11,207 nt of DNA, taken from positions 1 to 11,207 of the forward strand of contig JAUMVS010000039.1 in the NCBI GenBank assembly GCA_030530045.1. Reading direction: 5' to 3'. The notes under the pieces are model-generated. The model searched no databases and was not told the DNA's origin. It saw nothing but the letters and a program-made list of their open reading frames with translations. Origin of the DNA: Phoenicibacter congonensis (GTDB lineage: Bacteria; Actinomycetota; Coriobacteriia; Coriobacteriales; Eggerthellaceae). Position numbers and translations under genes: made by a program. Positions 1 through 7,923 of this stretch are shown piece by piece; the stretch's first letter is position 1; each line of letters begins with the position of its first letter.

Positions 1-2112
1 GCGGACAAGACCGACCGCTACACGCGCCTTATCGAGGACGTCATCAAGTCGGGCCAGCGCACTAAGGTGCTCATGCTCTCGGCAACCCCGGTGAACAACC
101 GCCTGCTCGACCTCCGCAACCAGATCGAGCTCATCACCGAGGGAGACGACGCGTATCTCGCCGATACCGACGGCATCCCGTCGATCACCCACGTGACGCG
201 CGTCGCCCAGCAGAGGTTCAACGAGTGGAGCAAGCTCTCCGACTTCGAGCGCACGACCGAGAGCTTCGTGAACGCGGTGAACGCCGACTACTTCAAGCTG
301 CTCGACGTGCTGACCATCGCGCGCAGCCGCAAGCACATCACGAAGTACTACGGCGCCGCGAGCGGGACCTTCCCGGCGCGGCGGCCGCCCCTGTCGTTCC
401 AGACGCCCATCGACCTCGACGGCGAGCTGCCGCCGATCGCAGAGCTCAACGACATGATCGCCCAGCTCACGTTCGCCCAGTACCAGGTGCTCTCCTACGT
501 GCGCGCCGACCAGCGCCGCAAGTACGAGGACCGCTACGGGGACACGTGGGGCAAGGACTTCGAGAGCCAGGTTCACCGCACCACGGCGGTGGCGAACCTC
601 ATGCGAATCAACGTCCTCAAGCGCATGGAGTCCTCCGTGAACAGCTTCCGCATCACGCTGCGGCGCATCCTCGACGGCTGCGTCGACCTGCGCGCGAGGC
701 TCGACGCCGACGCGTCGGGGGTCGCCTACGGCACCGAGGGCCTCGAGGATGGATTCGACGACGACGATGCCGAGGAGTTCGAGGCCGGCGGTAAGGTGCG
801 AGTTGACCTGCGGGACGTCGACGCCCTGCGCCTGGGCCAGGACCTCGACTTCGACATCCAGGCGCTCCGCGCCCTGCTCGCCTACGCCGACGCGGTGACG
901 CCCGAGCGCGACGCCAAGCTCGTCAAGCTGCGCGACTTCATCGCCGGCAAGGTCAGGGACCCGTACAACCCCGGCAACCGCAAGGTGCTGGTGTTCAGCG
1001 CGTTCGCCGACACGACTGCGTACCTCTTCGAGCAGCTGGCGCCCTGGCTGAAGCGCGAGCTCGGCGTCGAGTGCGCCGAGGTGGCGGGCAACTCCAACCG
1101 GACCTACTCGCTGAAGCTCCCCAGGACCACATTCGAGAACATCCTCGCGAGGTTCTCTCCAGTCTCGAAGGAGCTGCCGGAGAAGCAGAGGGAGCTCGGC
1201 GAGATCGACGTCGTCTTCGCGACGGACTGCATCTCCGAGGGCCAGAACCTGCAGGACTGCGACTGCCTGGTGAACTACGACATCCACTGGAACCCCGTGC
1301 GCATCATCCAGCGCTTCGGCCGCATCGACCGCCTGGGGTCCACCAACGCGCAGATCCAGCTGGTCAACTTCTGGCCGGACATCGCGCTCGACGAGTACAT
1401 CCAACTCGAGGGCCGCGTGAAGGGCCGCATGGCGCTGCTCGACGCGTCGGCCACCGGCGAGGAGAACGTGCTGGAGGCCAAGGGCAACGGCGAGATGAAC
1501 GACCTCAAGTACCGTCGCCAGCAGCTCCAGCAGCTCAAAAGCGAGGTGCTCGACCTCGAGGACATCTCGGGCGGCATCTCGATCACGGACTTCGCCTTCG
1601 ACGACTTCCGCGTGGAGCTCCAACGCTATGCGAAAGAGCATCCCGGCGCGCTGGAGAACTCGCCGATGGGACTGCACGCCGTGGCCTCCATCCCCGACGA
1701 GCTTCGCGGAGACGTGAAGCCGGGGGTGGTCTTCTGCCTCAAGCAGAACGACGAGGGCAACGACCCCAGGGACACGAACCCCGTCTTCCCGTACTACGTG
1801 GTGTACGTGTCGGGCGACGGCGAGGTCATGACGAAGCACACCCAGCCAAAGCCGGCGCTCGACATCATGCGCGCCGTCTGCTCGGGGCATCCCGAGCCCA
1901 TCGCCGAGCTGTGTCGCGAGTTCAACCGCGAGACCCGCGACGGGACGAGGATGGACGCCTACACCGACCTGCTCGACGACGTGGTGGCGGCTATCACCGG
2001 AACCCAGCAGGACAAGGGGATCGAGAGCCTGTTCAGCCTGGGCGAGGTCGGCAGCGGCACCGTCATGGGCTTCAACGACTACTCGCTGGTATGTTTCGCG
2101 GTGCTGCGATGA
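1..2112 (+). CDS. SNF2-family helicase, C-terminal part (5' end outside window)
   Basis: The frame is open from the first base, so this is a partial gene: 703 residues are visible and the N-terminal part with Walker A and DEAx motifs is missing. Numbering from the first codon, the visible motor has motif III SATPVNN at 27-33, a motif IV-like VLVFSAF at 329-335, motif V around TDCISEGQNLQ (408-418), and motif VI QRFGRIDRLGS at 437-447. This arrangement is typical of SNF2/HepA-type superfamily 2 ATPases, which translocate on or remodel duplex DNA using ATP. A strongly acidic stretch (about 246-261) lies between motifs III and IV. About 250 residues after motif VI belong to no domain I can name. 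The stop overlaps the next start (ATGA), tying it to DUF4391, Mod and Res. It is likely an accessory motor of that system; a missing N-terminal nuclease-like domain (for example PLD-type) is possible but cannot be seen here. An internal GTG at 67 falls inside a conserved motif and is not a start. Confidence 0.9.
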   Translation, partial: ADKTDRYTRLIEDVIKSGQRTKVLMLSATPVNNRLLDLRNQIELITEGDDAYLADTDGIPSITHVTRVAQQRFNEWSKLSDFERTTESFVNAVNADYFKLLDVLTIARSRKHITKYYGAASGTFPARRPPLSFQTPIDLDGELPPIAELNDMIAQLTFAQYQVLSYVRADQRRKYEDRYGDTWGKDFESQVHRTTAVANLMRINVLKRMESSVNSFRITLRRILDGCVDLRARLDADASGVAYGTEGLEDGFDDDDAEEFEAGGKVRVDLRDVDALRLGQDLDFDIQALRALLAYADAVTPERDAKLVKLRDFIAGKVRDPYNPGNRKVLVFSAFADTTAYLFEQLAPWLKRELGVECAEVAGNSNRTYSLKLPRTTFENILARFSPVSKELPEKQRELGEIDVVFATDCISEGQNLQDCDCLVNYDIHWNPVRIIQRFGRIDRLGSTNAQIQLVNFWPDIALDEYIQLEGRVKGRMALLDASATGEENVLEAKGNGEMNDLKYRRQQLQQLKSEVLDLEDISGGISITDFAFDDFRVELQRYAKEHPGALENSPMGLHAVASIPDELRGDVKPGVVFCLKQNDEGNDPRDTNPVFPYYVVYVSGDGEVMTKHTQPKPALDIMRAVCSGHPEPIAELCREFNRETRDGTRMDAYTDLLDDVVAAITGTQQDKGIESLFSLGEVGSGTVMGFNDYSLVCFAVLR

Positions 2113-2882
2113 GCGGCGTCGAGTGGAATGTCATCCTGCGCCTGCCCGATGCGGCGCTCGCCGGATGCCGCCGCATCCCCAAGACGGTTCTCGTCAAGCA
2201 GGCCATGCTCACCAAGACCGAGCAGAGAAGGCTCGACAAGGTCGCGCGCCTCGAGCACTTCGCCACGGCCCAGAAGTCCACGACGCGCATCCCGCCGTAC
2301 GAGGACGACGGGCGCAACGTGCAGAGCGTCGTCTTCCTTCGCTGCGAGATGGCAGCCGGGACCATGGCAGTGGCGGAGGTGGCGGAGCTCGTGCACAAGT
2401 GCTTCCCGAACCCGACGGTGCTCCTGATCGAAGCGGGCGACCGCGCGTGTGTATCGGTCGCTCTCACCAGAAAGAGCCATGCCGAGCAGGGCGCGGCGGT
2501 CGTCGACCGGATCGAGTCGACGGGCGCGTTCGATCCTGGCAGTCCGGAATACGCGGACTTTCTAAGCGCGATTGCATTCGAGCGGCTCTCGCAGGGCGAC
2601 CTCTGGGAATACCTGCTGGACCTGTCGCGCGCCGTGGCGCTGTCCCGCGCGATCGGCGGTCTGGGGTTCTACCCCAGTTGCCCCGCTCAAGATCGAGAGA
2701 AGCTGATCGTCCTTACGTCGCGCTACGATGAGCTGGGAGCCTCCGTCAAGCGACTGAGGGAGCAGCGTCGGTCGAAGGACGTGACGCTCAACGAGTCCGC
2801 AAAGCTGAGGATGGAAATGAAGGAAGAAGAGCGACGCATGAGAGCGGTCGCCGATGAGATAAAGGAGATCTGCAATGGCTGA
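2109..2882 (+). CDS. DUF4391 domain-containing protein
   Basis: This 257-residue protein matches my recollection of the DUF4391 family. It has an N-terminal stretch with LRLPDAA and the basic IPKTVLVK segment (residues 10-30), a central beta-rich part containing a hydrophobic strand (PTVLLIEAG), and a charged helical C-terminus from about residue 197 to the end that looks like a coiled coil. No catalytic motif is evident. The ATG at 2109 overlaps the helicase stop as ATGA and has no clear Shine-Dalgarno, so translation is probably coupled to the helicase. The frame stays open far upstream of 2109, but that stretch encodes Arg/Pro/Gly-rich shadow protein. Members of this family are, to my knowledge, found beside helicase and type III-like restriction genes, and the neighbours here agree. 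The biochemical role is unknown; an adaptor linking the helicase to Mod-Res is a guess. Family assignment is fairly secure, function is not. Confidence 0.8.
   Translation: MSGVEWNVILRLPDAALAGCRRIPKTVLVKQAMLTKTEQRRLDKVARLEHFATAQKSTTRIPPYEDDGRNVQSVVFLRCEMAAGTMAVAEVAELVHKCFPNPTVLLIEAGDRACVSVALTRKSHAEQGAAVVDRIESTGAFDPGSPEYADFLSAIAFERLSQGDLWEYLLDLSRAVALSRAIGGLGFYPSCPAQDREKLIVLTSRYDELGASVKRLREQRRSKDVTLNESAKLRMEMKEEERRMRAVADEIKEICNG
2861..2867 (+). promoter_or_regulatory. Ribosome binding site of mod
   Basis: AAAGGAG lies 7 nt before the ATG at 2875, inside the end of the DUF4391 gene. It supports that ATG as the Mod start despite the 8-nt overlap with the preceding gene. Confidence 0.7.
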
Positions 2883-4857
2883 CATCGAGAAGATGGACCT
2901 TGCATCGGAAAATCCGGTAGACGACCGCCTGAATAAGCTCAAGGAGCTGATGCCCGAGGTGTTCTCCGAGAGCGGAATCGACTTCGACAAGCTGAGGCTG
3001 GAGCTTGGCGACGAGGTCGACGAGGGCCAGGAGCGCTATGCGTTCACATGGCCAGGCAAGGCCGACGCCATCCGCCAATCGCAGACAGTTAGCACCGCCA
3101 CGCTTCGTCCGTGTCCCGAGAAGAGCCGCAGCCGCGATGGCGAGGATGGCTCTTTTGACTCCAACAACATCTACATCGAAGGTGACAACCTCGAGGTGTT
3201 GAAGCTCCTGCAGCGTGGCTACCACGGCAAGGTCAAGATGATCTACATCGACCCACCCTACAATACGGGCAAGGATTTCGTCTACAAGGACAAGTTCGGC
3301 GACACCATCAAGAACTACAAAGAGCAGGCAGGACTGTCAAACCAAGCCAACGCAGACACCAGCGGTCGTTACCATAGCGACTGGTGTTCGATGATGTATC
3401 CCAGATTAAAACTAGCTCGCGAATTATTGAGTGAAGACGGTATTCTTTTCATCTCGATTGATGATATTGAAGAGAGAAATTTAAGGAACATCGCCGATGA
3501 AGTATTTGGGGAAACAAATTTCATCGGAACGATTGTTTGGAATAAAAGAGTCCCAAAAAACGATAATAAGGGATTGGGCAACATCCACGAATATGTGATT
3601 GCATATTCACGATGCCCCGTAGATTGCCAGCTGCTGATGAAAAAAGACGGCATCGATGATGTCTATGCGTTTTTGAAGCAGCTAAAACTACAGCATGTTC
3701 CTATCCCTGAAGCAGAAAAGCGTCTGAAAGCGTTTTATTCAGAGCGGCAATACGATCGTGGCATCACTCTTTATAACTGCCTAGACGAGAACTATCGACC
3801 CTGGGGAAAAATTAATATGAGCTGGCCAAACGCAAATACATTTGGCCCGAGGTATGACGTTCTTCACCCTGAAACAAAGCGCCCGGTCAAAGTTCCCGAT
3901 CGCGGTTGGCGTTGGAAACAGGATACGTTTAATGAGCAGCTTTCGCTTGGACCGGTCGTTAAACGATATGACGGTAGTTATGTTGTAGGGGGCATATGGT
4001 TTGCCGCCGATGAAAAGACACAACCTAGTTCGATTAAGTACCTTGACGATGTTTCTGATATGCTTCTCCGCTCCATTTTGAGCTTCAAAAGCGATGGCGG
4101 GGTCGAGTTGGAAGGTCTCTTCGAGGGAAAAAGCTATTTCTCCTACCCTAAACCAACGAGTCTTCTTCAAGTGCTGCTTTCCGCGATGAAAATAAAGGAT
4201 GGCATCTTCGTTGACTTCTTCTCAGGTTCGGCCGCGTCCGCAGACGCCTTGATGAGGCTTAATGCTCAAGATGGCGGAGAAAGGCGGATGATTTCTGTCC
4301 AGCTTCCTGAAACCTGCGCTGAAGGAACAGTCGCAAAAAATAATGGCTATGACAACCTTTGCCAATTGGGCGAGGAACGCATCCGGCGCGTTGGCGATAT
4401 CATTAAAACCGAGCTGAACGAATCCAATCGTCAGCTTAGACTCGGCGAGGAGCCAAGGAGCTTACCCGACATCGGCTTTCGCGTCTTCGCGCTTGATGAT
4501 TCCGGCATTGAACGTCCAGAGTCAGGTCAGCTCGTGCTCGATGTGGTGAAATCCGACCGCACTGAACTTGATATCGTTTTCGAGATGATGCTCAAATGGG
4601 GACTCGAGCTCACGCTGCCTGTTGAGAAATCAGAGGCCGCGGGCTATCCCGTCTGGTCTGTCGCTTGCGACGAGCTCGTCTGCTGCATGTCCCGAGGCCT
4701 CACCATCGAGGCCCTCGAAGCCATCGCCGACATGGAGCCCAGGCGCGTGCTTATTCTCGACTCCGTCCTCGACGACACCCTCAAGCTCAATGCCGTGCAG
4801 ATCTTCAAGCACGCCGGCGAGCGCATGGGCTGCGAGATCGAACTGAGGACGGTCTAG
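2875..4857 (+). CDS. mod: Type III restriction-modification methyltransferase (Mod), N6-adenine
   Basis: A 660-residue DNA adenine methyltransferase, close in length to type III Mod subunits such as EcoP15I. Type III Mod proteins bind an asymmetric site, transfer a methyl group from S-adenosylmethionine to adenine N6 on one strand, and give the Mod-Res complex its specificity. The N-terminus carries the usual type III lead-in (acidic LGDEVDEG, then FTWPGKADAIR, then IYIEGDNLEVLKLLQ). The catalytic motif DPPY is at 126-129, followed by NTGKDFVYKDKF. The SAM-binding motif comes later as DFFSGSA at 447-453, giving the beta-class order (DPPY before FxGxx). The target-recognition region lies between, roughly 190-440. 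The ATG at 2875 has a good ribosome site and overlaps the DUF4391 stop by 8 nt; res starts 1 nt after the stop. The central part is strikingly AT-rich compared with both ends, as expected if the specificity region was exchanged. No simple-sequence tract for phase variation is seen and the frame is intact. Confidence 0.95.
   Translation: MADIEKMDLASENPVDDRLNKLKELMPEVFSESGIDFDKLRLELGDEVDEGQERYAFTWPGKADAIRQSQTVSTATLRPCPEKSRSRDGEDGSFDSNNIYIEGDNLEVLKLLQRGYHGKVKMIYIDPPYNTGKDFVYKDKFGDTIKNYKEQAGLSNQANADTSGRYHSDWCSMMYPRLKLARELLSEDGILFISIDDIEERNLRNIADEVFGETNFIGTIVWNKRVPKNDNKGLGNIHEYVIAYSRCPVDCQLLMKKDGIDDVYAFLKQLKLQHVPIPEAEKRLKAFYSERQYDRGITLYNCLDENYRPWGKINMSWPNANTFGPRYDVLHPETKRPVKVPDRGWRWKQDTFNEQLSLGPVVKRYDGSYVVGGIWFAADEKTQPSSIKYLDDVSDMLLRSILSFKSDGGVELEGLFEGKSYFSYPKPTSLLQVLLSAMKIKDGIFVDFFSGSAASADALMRLNAQDGGERRMISVQLPETCAEGTVAKNNGYDNLCQLGEERIRRVGDIIKTELNESNRQLRLGEEPRSLPDIGFRVFALDDSGIERPESGQLVLDVVKSDRTELDIVFEMMLKWGLELTLPVEKSEAAGYPVWSVACDELVCCMSRGLTIEALEAIADMEPRRVLILDSVLDDTLKLNAVQIFKHAGERMGCEIELRTV
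3400..4380 (+). other. AT-rich block inside mod spanning the target-recognition region
   Basis: Base composition changes abruptly near 3395-3405, within the conserved segment after DPPY, and stays low past the FSGSA motif, recovering gradually between about 4380 and 4620. Hand counts give 19/60 G+C for 3421-3480 and 21/60 for 3541-3600, against 36/60 for 4741-4800. Codon endings switch from C/G to A/T in the same interval. The block covers Mod residues of roughly 176-502, including the whole presumed target-recognition region plus flanking conserved sequence. That is the pattern expected from recombination through conserved flanks. The boundaries are approximate. Confidence 0.7.
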
Positions 4858-4858
4858 C

Positions 4859-7800
4859 ATGACGGAGCTCGAGTTCAAGTTCTCATCCGACCAGCAGCAC
4901 CAGCTGGAGGCTATAGAGGCCACGTGCGACCTGTTCCGCGGCCAGCAGTTCGCAAGCAGCGTATTCTCCGCCGATTCCGGCCGCAAAGGCCAGACGGCAA
5001 TCGGCGAGCTCATGGTCGGCCACGGCAACGAGCTCCGCGTGGCACCGGGCCAGCTCCTCGAAAACCTGCACTCTGTGCAGGAGGAGGGCTGCCTGCCGGC
5101 GACCGACGTCCTCACCGACGGGCGCCTGCGCGACTTCACGGTGGAGATGGAGACGGGCACCGGCAAGACCTACGTCTACATCCGCTCCATTTACGAGTTG
5201 AACCGTCGCTACGGCATCACCAAGTTCGTCATCGTCGTGCCGAGCGTGGCCATCCGCGAGGGCGTCCTCAAGAGCTTCCGGACCACCCGCAAGCACTTCG
5301 AGACGCTCTACGATCGCACGCCGCTCGACTACTTCGTGTACGACTCGAAGGCCATGGGGCCGGTGGGCAACTTCGCCACGTCGAGCTCCATCCAGGTCAT
5401 GGTCATCAACATCGACGCTTTCAACAAGGGCCTCGAGAAGGACGGCACCGCGAAGGAGGGCAACCTTTTCCACCGTTCAAGCGAGAGGCTCACCGGCGGC
5501 TTCAGCCCTCGCGAGCTCGTGAGCGCCTGCAAGCCCGTCGTCATCATCGACGAGCCCCAGAGCGTCGACAACACCAAGCAGGCCAAGGCCGCCATCAAGA
5601 GCCTGAACCCGCTGTTCGTGCTGCGCTACTCGGCCACGCACAAGCAAACCTACAACATGATCTACCGCCTAACGCCAGTCGACGCCTTCGAGCGCCACCT
5701 GGTGAAGGGCATCTGCGTCGACTCGATCAGGGCCGAGACGAACCTCAACGGCGCGTACGTGAGGCTCGAGTCCGTCAAGTCGGATCCGTTCTCCGCCAAG
5801 GTGTGCATCGATGAACGACAGGCTGACGGCACGCAGAGGCGAAAGACAGTCACCGTAAAGACCGGCGCGGACCTCTACCAGAAGAGCCGCGAGAACAGCG
5901 ACTACGAGAGCGGTTGGGTTGTCAACAACATCGGCGCCGCCGAGGGCGACGAGTTCATAGAGTTCCAGAACGGCGAGGTGCTCGAGCTCGGCGAGGCGCT
6001 GGGCGACGTCAACGAGGAGGTTGTCAAGCGCGCGCAGATCCGCCGCACCATCGAGGACCACCTGGCCCGCCAGTTCGAGCTGTGGCCGCGCGGCGTGAAG
6101 GTGCTCTCGCTCTTCTTCATCGACCGCGTCGACCGCTACCGCGTCTACGAGCCCGAGGTCCACGGCGGCCTGTACGCCCTGATGTTCGAGGAGGAATACG
6201 CCGGGACGTTGAACTCGAAGGCGCCCAGGCGCGTCGCCAAGGCGGCAGGAATAGGCAAGGGCACGTGGCTCGAGTGCTACGAGGCCGTCGGCGCCCCGCT
6301 GGTACGCGACCCCCACGCCGTGCACAAGGGATACTTCGCCAAGGACAAGAAGGGCAAGTTCAAGGACTCCAAGGGAGCCGCCGGCACCGCCGACGACGCA
6401 GGGGCCTTCGAGCTCATCATGCAGAAGAAGGAGACGCTCATCTCCTTCCCGGACGGCAAGGACGCCGACAAGGACGTGTCGTTCGTCTTCAGCCACTCCG
6501 CGCTCAAGGAGGGCTGGGACAACCCAAACGTGTTCCAGATCTGCACGCTCGTCGAGACAAAGGACAACCTGACAAAACGCCAGAAGATCGGCCGCGGCCT
6601 GCGCTTGTGCGTGAACCAGGACGGCGAGCGCCTGTACGACCCCGAGGCGAACGTGCTCACCGTCATCGCGAACGAGAGCTACGATGACTTCGCCAACGGG
6701 CTTCAGAAGGAGCTCGAGGCGGAGGACTTCAAGTTCGGCGTCATCACCCCGGAGAGCTTCACGAAGGTCACGGTCAAGACCCCCGAGGGCGTCGAGGAGC
6801 GCCTGGGCTATGAGAAGTCCAAGCAGGTCTTCGACCACCTCGTCGCGACCGGCATGGTCGACGGCAAGGGCGCGGTGACGCCCGAGCTGAAGGCGGCCGC
6901 CGAGGAGGGCAAGGTGGAGCTTCCCGCCGAGCTCGAGCCTGCCAAGGAGCAGGTCGAGGCGATCATCATCCACAAGTCCCAGAGGGTCCAGATCCGTGAC
7001 AAGGCCAAGGAGGTCTCGGTCGAGCTGCAGAAGGACGTCACGCTCGACCCTGCGTTCCAGGCCCTGTGGGACCGCATCCGCCAGCGCACGCGCTTCCAGG
7101 TCGAGGTCGACTCCGGCAAGCTCATCGAGCATGCCATCGAAGCTGTCGACGGCATGCTCGCCGTGCGCCCGCCCCAGGTGACGAGCGAGCGCGCCTCGCT
7201 GGGCATCGACGACGCGGGCGTGAGCGCCGAGGGCACGGGCACCTCCGTGGTGTCCGTTTCGGGAAAGGTGAAATACGACCTTCCCGATCCGATCGCCGAG
7301 CTGCAGGATGCCGTCGGGCTTACCCGCGGCACCATCAAGGCGATCCTCGAGGGCTGCAGCCGCTTCGACGAGTTCGAGATCGACCCCGCGACCTTCCTCG
7401 CGCAGGTCGGCGACAAGATCAACCGCGTGAAGAACGACCTCATTGCGCAGGGCATCAAGTACGTGCGCCTTCCCGAGGACGAGTGGTACACCATGCGCGA
7501 CCTCGAGCTCGACGACTATACGGCCTACCTCGGGCAGAACGCATGGAAGCCGGACATGGCGAGCAAGAGCCTGTACAACTACGTGGTCTACGACTCGGCG
7601 GGGGTCGAGCGCTCCTTTGCCGAGGCTCTCGACAAGCAGGAGGAAGTGCTCGTGTTCGCGAAGCTCCCCTCGGCGTTTAAGATCGACACCCCGCTCGGCA
7701 GCTACAACCCCGACTGGGCGTATGTCGAGGAGGCCGACGGCGAGCGCCGTGTGTACTTCGTGACCGAGACCAAGGGCGGCAAGAACGGCGAACCCGCCCT

Positions 7801-7921
7801 GCGTGACGCGGAGAAAATCAAGATCGGCTGCGCCAAGAAGCACTTCGAGGCGCTGGACCTTGGAAGCGACTTCCACTACAACGTGCGCACGACCTACCAA
7901 TACGAGGCGGTGAAGGCTTAG
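4859..7921 (+). CDS. res: Type III restriction endonuclease subunit (Res)
   Basis: A 1020-residue superfamily 2 helicase-nuclease, near the roughly 970 residues of EcoP15I Res. With Mod it forms the type III complex that uses ATP to move along DNA and cuts near recognition sites. Walker A GTGKT is at 100-104, in the type III context METGTGKT; motif II is DEPQ at 231-234 rather than DEAD; motif III SAT is at 258-260; EGWDNP is at 551-556 and motif VI QKIGRGLR at 575-582. The C-terminal nuclease follows the PD-(D/E)xK pattern: NPD with D952, then ETK with E970 and K972, preceded by TPLGSYNPDW as in type III Res proteins. All key residues are present, so the enzyme looks active. The ATG at 4859 follows the mod stop by 1 nt, and GAGGA at 4845-4849 sits 9 nt upstream as a ribosome site inside mod. 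Sampled rows reach 65-75% GC, unlike the middle of mod and abiH. A long antisense frame over this gene is a composition artefact. Confidence 0.96.
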   Translation: MTELEFKFSSDQQHQLEAIEATCDLFRGQQFASSVFSADSGRKGQTAIGELMVGHGNELRVAPGQLLENLHSVQEEGCLPATDVLTDGRLRDFTVEMETGTGKTYVYIRSIYELNRRYGITKFVIVVPSVAIREGVLKSFRTTRKHFETLYDRTPLDYFVYDSKAMGPVGNFATSSSIQVMVINIDAFNKGLEKDGTAKEGNLFHRSSERLTGGFSPRELVSACKPVVIIDEPQSVDNTKQAKAAIKSLNPLFVLRYSATHKQTYNMIYRLTPVDAFERHLVKGICVDSIRAETNLNGAYVRLESVKSDPFSAKVCIDERQADGTQRRKTVTVKTGADLYQKSRENSDYESGWVVNNIGAAEGDEFIEFQNGEVLELGEALGDVNEEVVKRAQIRRTIEDHLARQFELWPRGVKVLSLFFIDRVDRYRVYEPEVHGGLYALMFEEEYAGTLNSKAPRRVAKAAGIGKGTWLECYEAVGAPLVRDPHAVHKGYFAKDKKGKFKDSKGAAGTADDAGAFELIMQKKETLISFPDGKDADKDVSFVFSHSALKEGWDNPNVFQICTLVETKDNLTKRQKIGRGLRLCVNQDGERLYDPEANVLTVIANESYDDFANGLQKELEAEDFKFGVITPESFTKVTVKTPEGVEERLGYEKSKQVFDHLVATGMVDGKGAVTPELKAAAEEGKVELPAELEPAKEQVEAIIIHKSQRVQIRDKAKEVSVELQKDVTLDPAFQALWDRIRQRTRFQVEVDSGKLIEHAIEAVDGMLAVRPPQVTSERASLGIDDAGVSAEGTGTSVVSVSGKVKYDLPDPIAELQDAVGLTRGTIKAILEGCSRFDEFEIDPATFLAQVGDKINRVKNDLIAQGIKYVRLPEDEWYTMRDLELDDYTAYLGQNAWKPDMASKSLYNYVVYDSAGVERSFAEALDKQEEVLVFAKLPSAFKIDTPLGSYNPDWAYVEEADGERRVYFVTETKGGKNGEPALRDAEKIKIGCAKKHFEALDLGSDFHYNVRTTYQYEAVKA

Positions 7922-7923
7922 AG

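Noticed and set aside
1071..2108. Upstream extension of the DUF4391 frame, making a 603-residue protein
   Set aside because: The added part is Arg/Pro/Gly/Ala-rich out-of-frame reading of the helicase gene. Recognisable DUF4391 sequence begins only at the ATG at 2109.
2079..2480. Antisense frames over the helicase-DUF4391 junction
   Set aside because: They lack family features and ribosome sites and overlap well-supported genes.
1..4857. A DISARM locus, because of an SNF2 helicase next to a DNA methyltransferase
   Set aside because: No DrmA- or DrmB-like (DUF1998) gene is present, and Mod and Res are plainly type III subunits in a contiguous arrangement.
2875..4857. Phase-variable type III mod gene
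   Set aside because: Only short A-runs of about six bases occur (near 3554 and 4335). There is no long homopolymer or tandem short repeat and the frame is intact.
5669..7900. 743-residue open frame on the - strand over res
   Set aside because: It lies wholly antisense to a gene with intact helicase and nuclease motifs. Its Leu/Val/Ala/Arg/Asp-rich product without motifs is typical of antisense shadows in high-GC genes.
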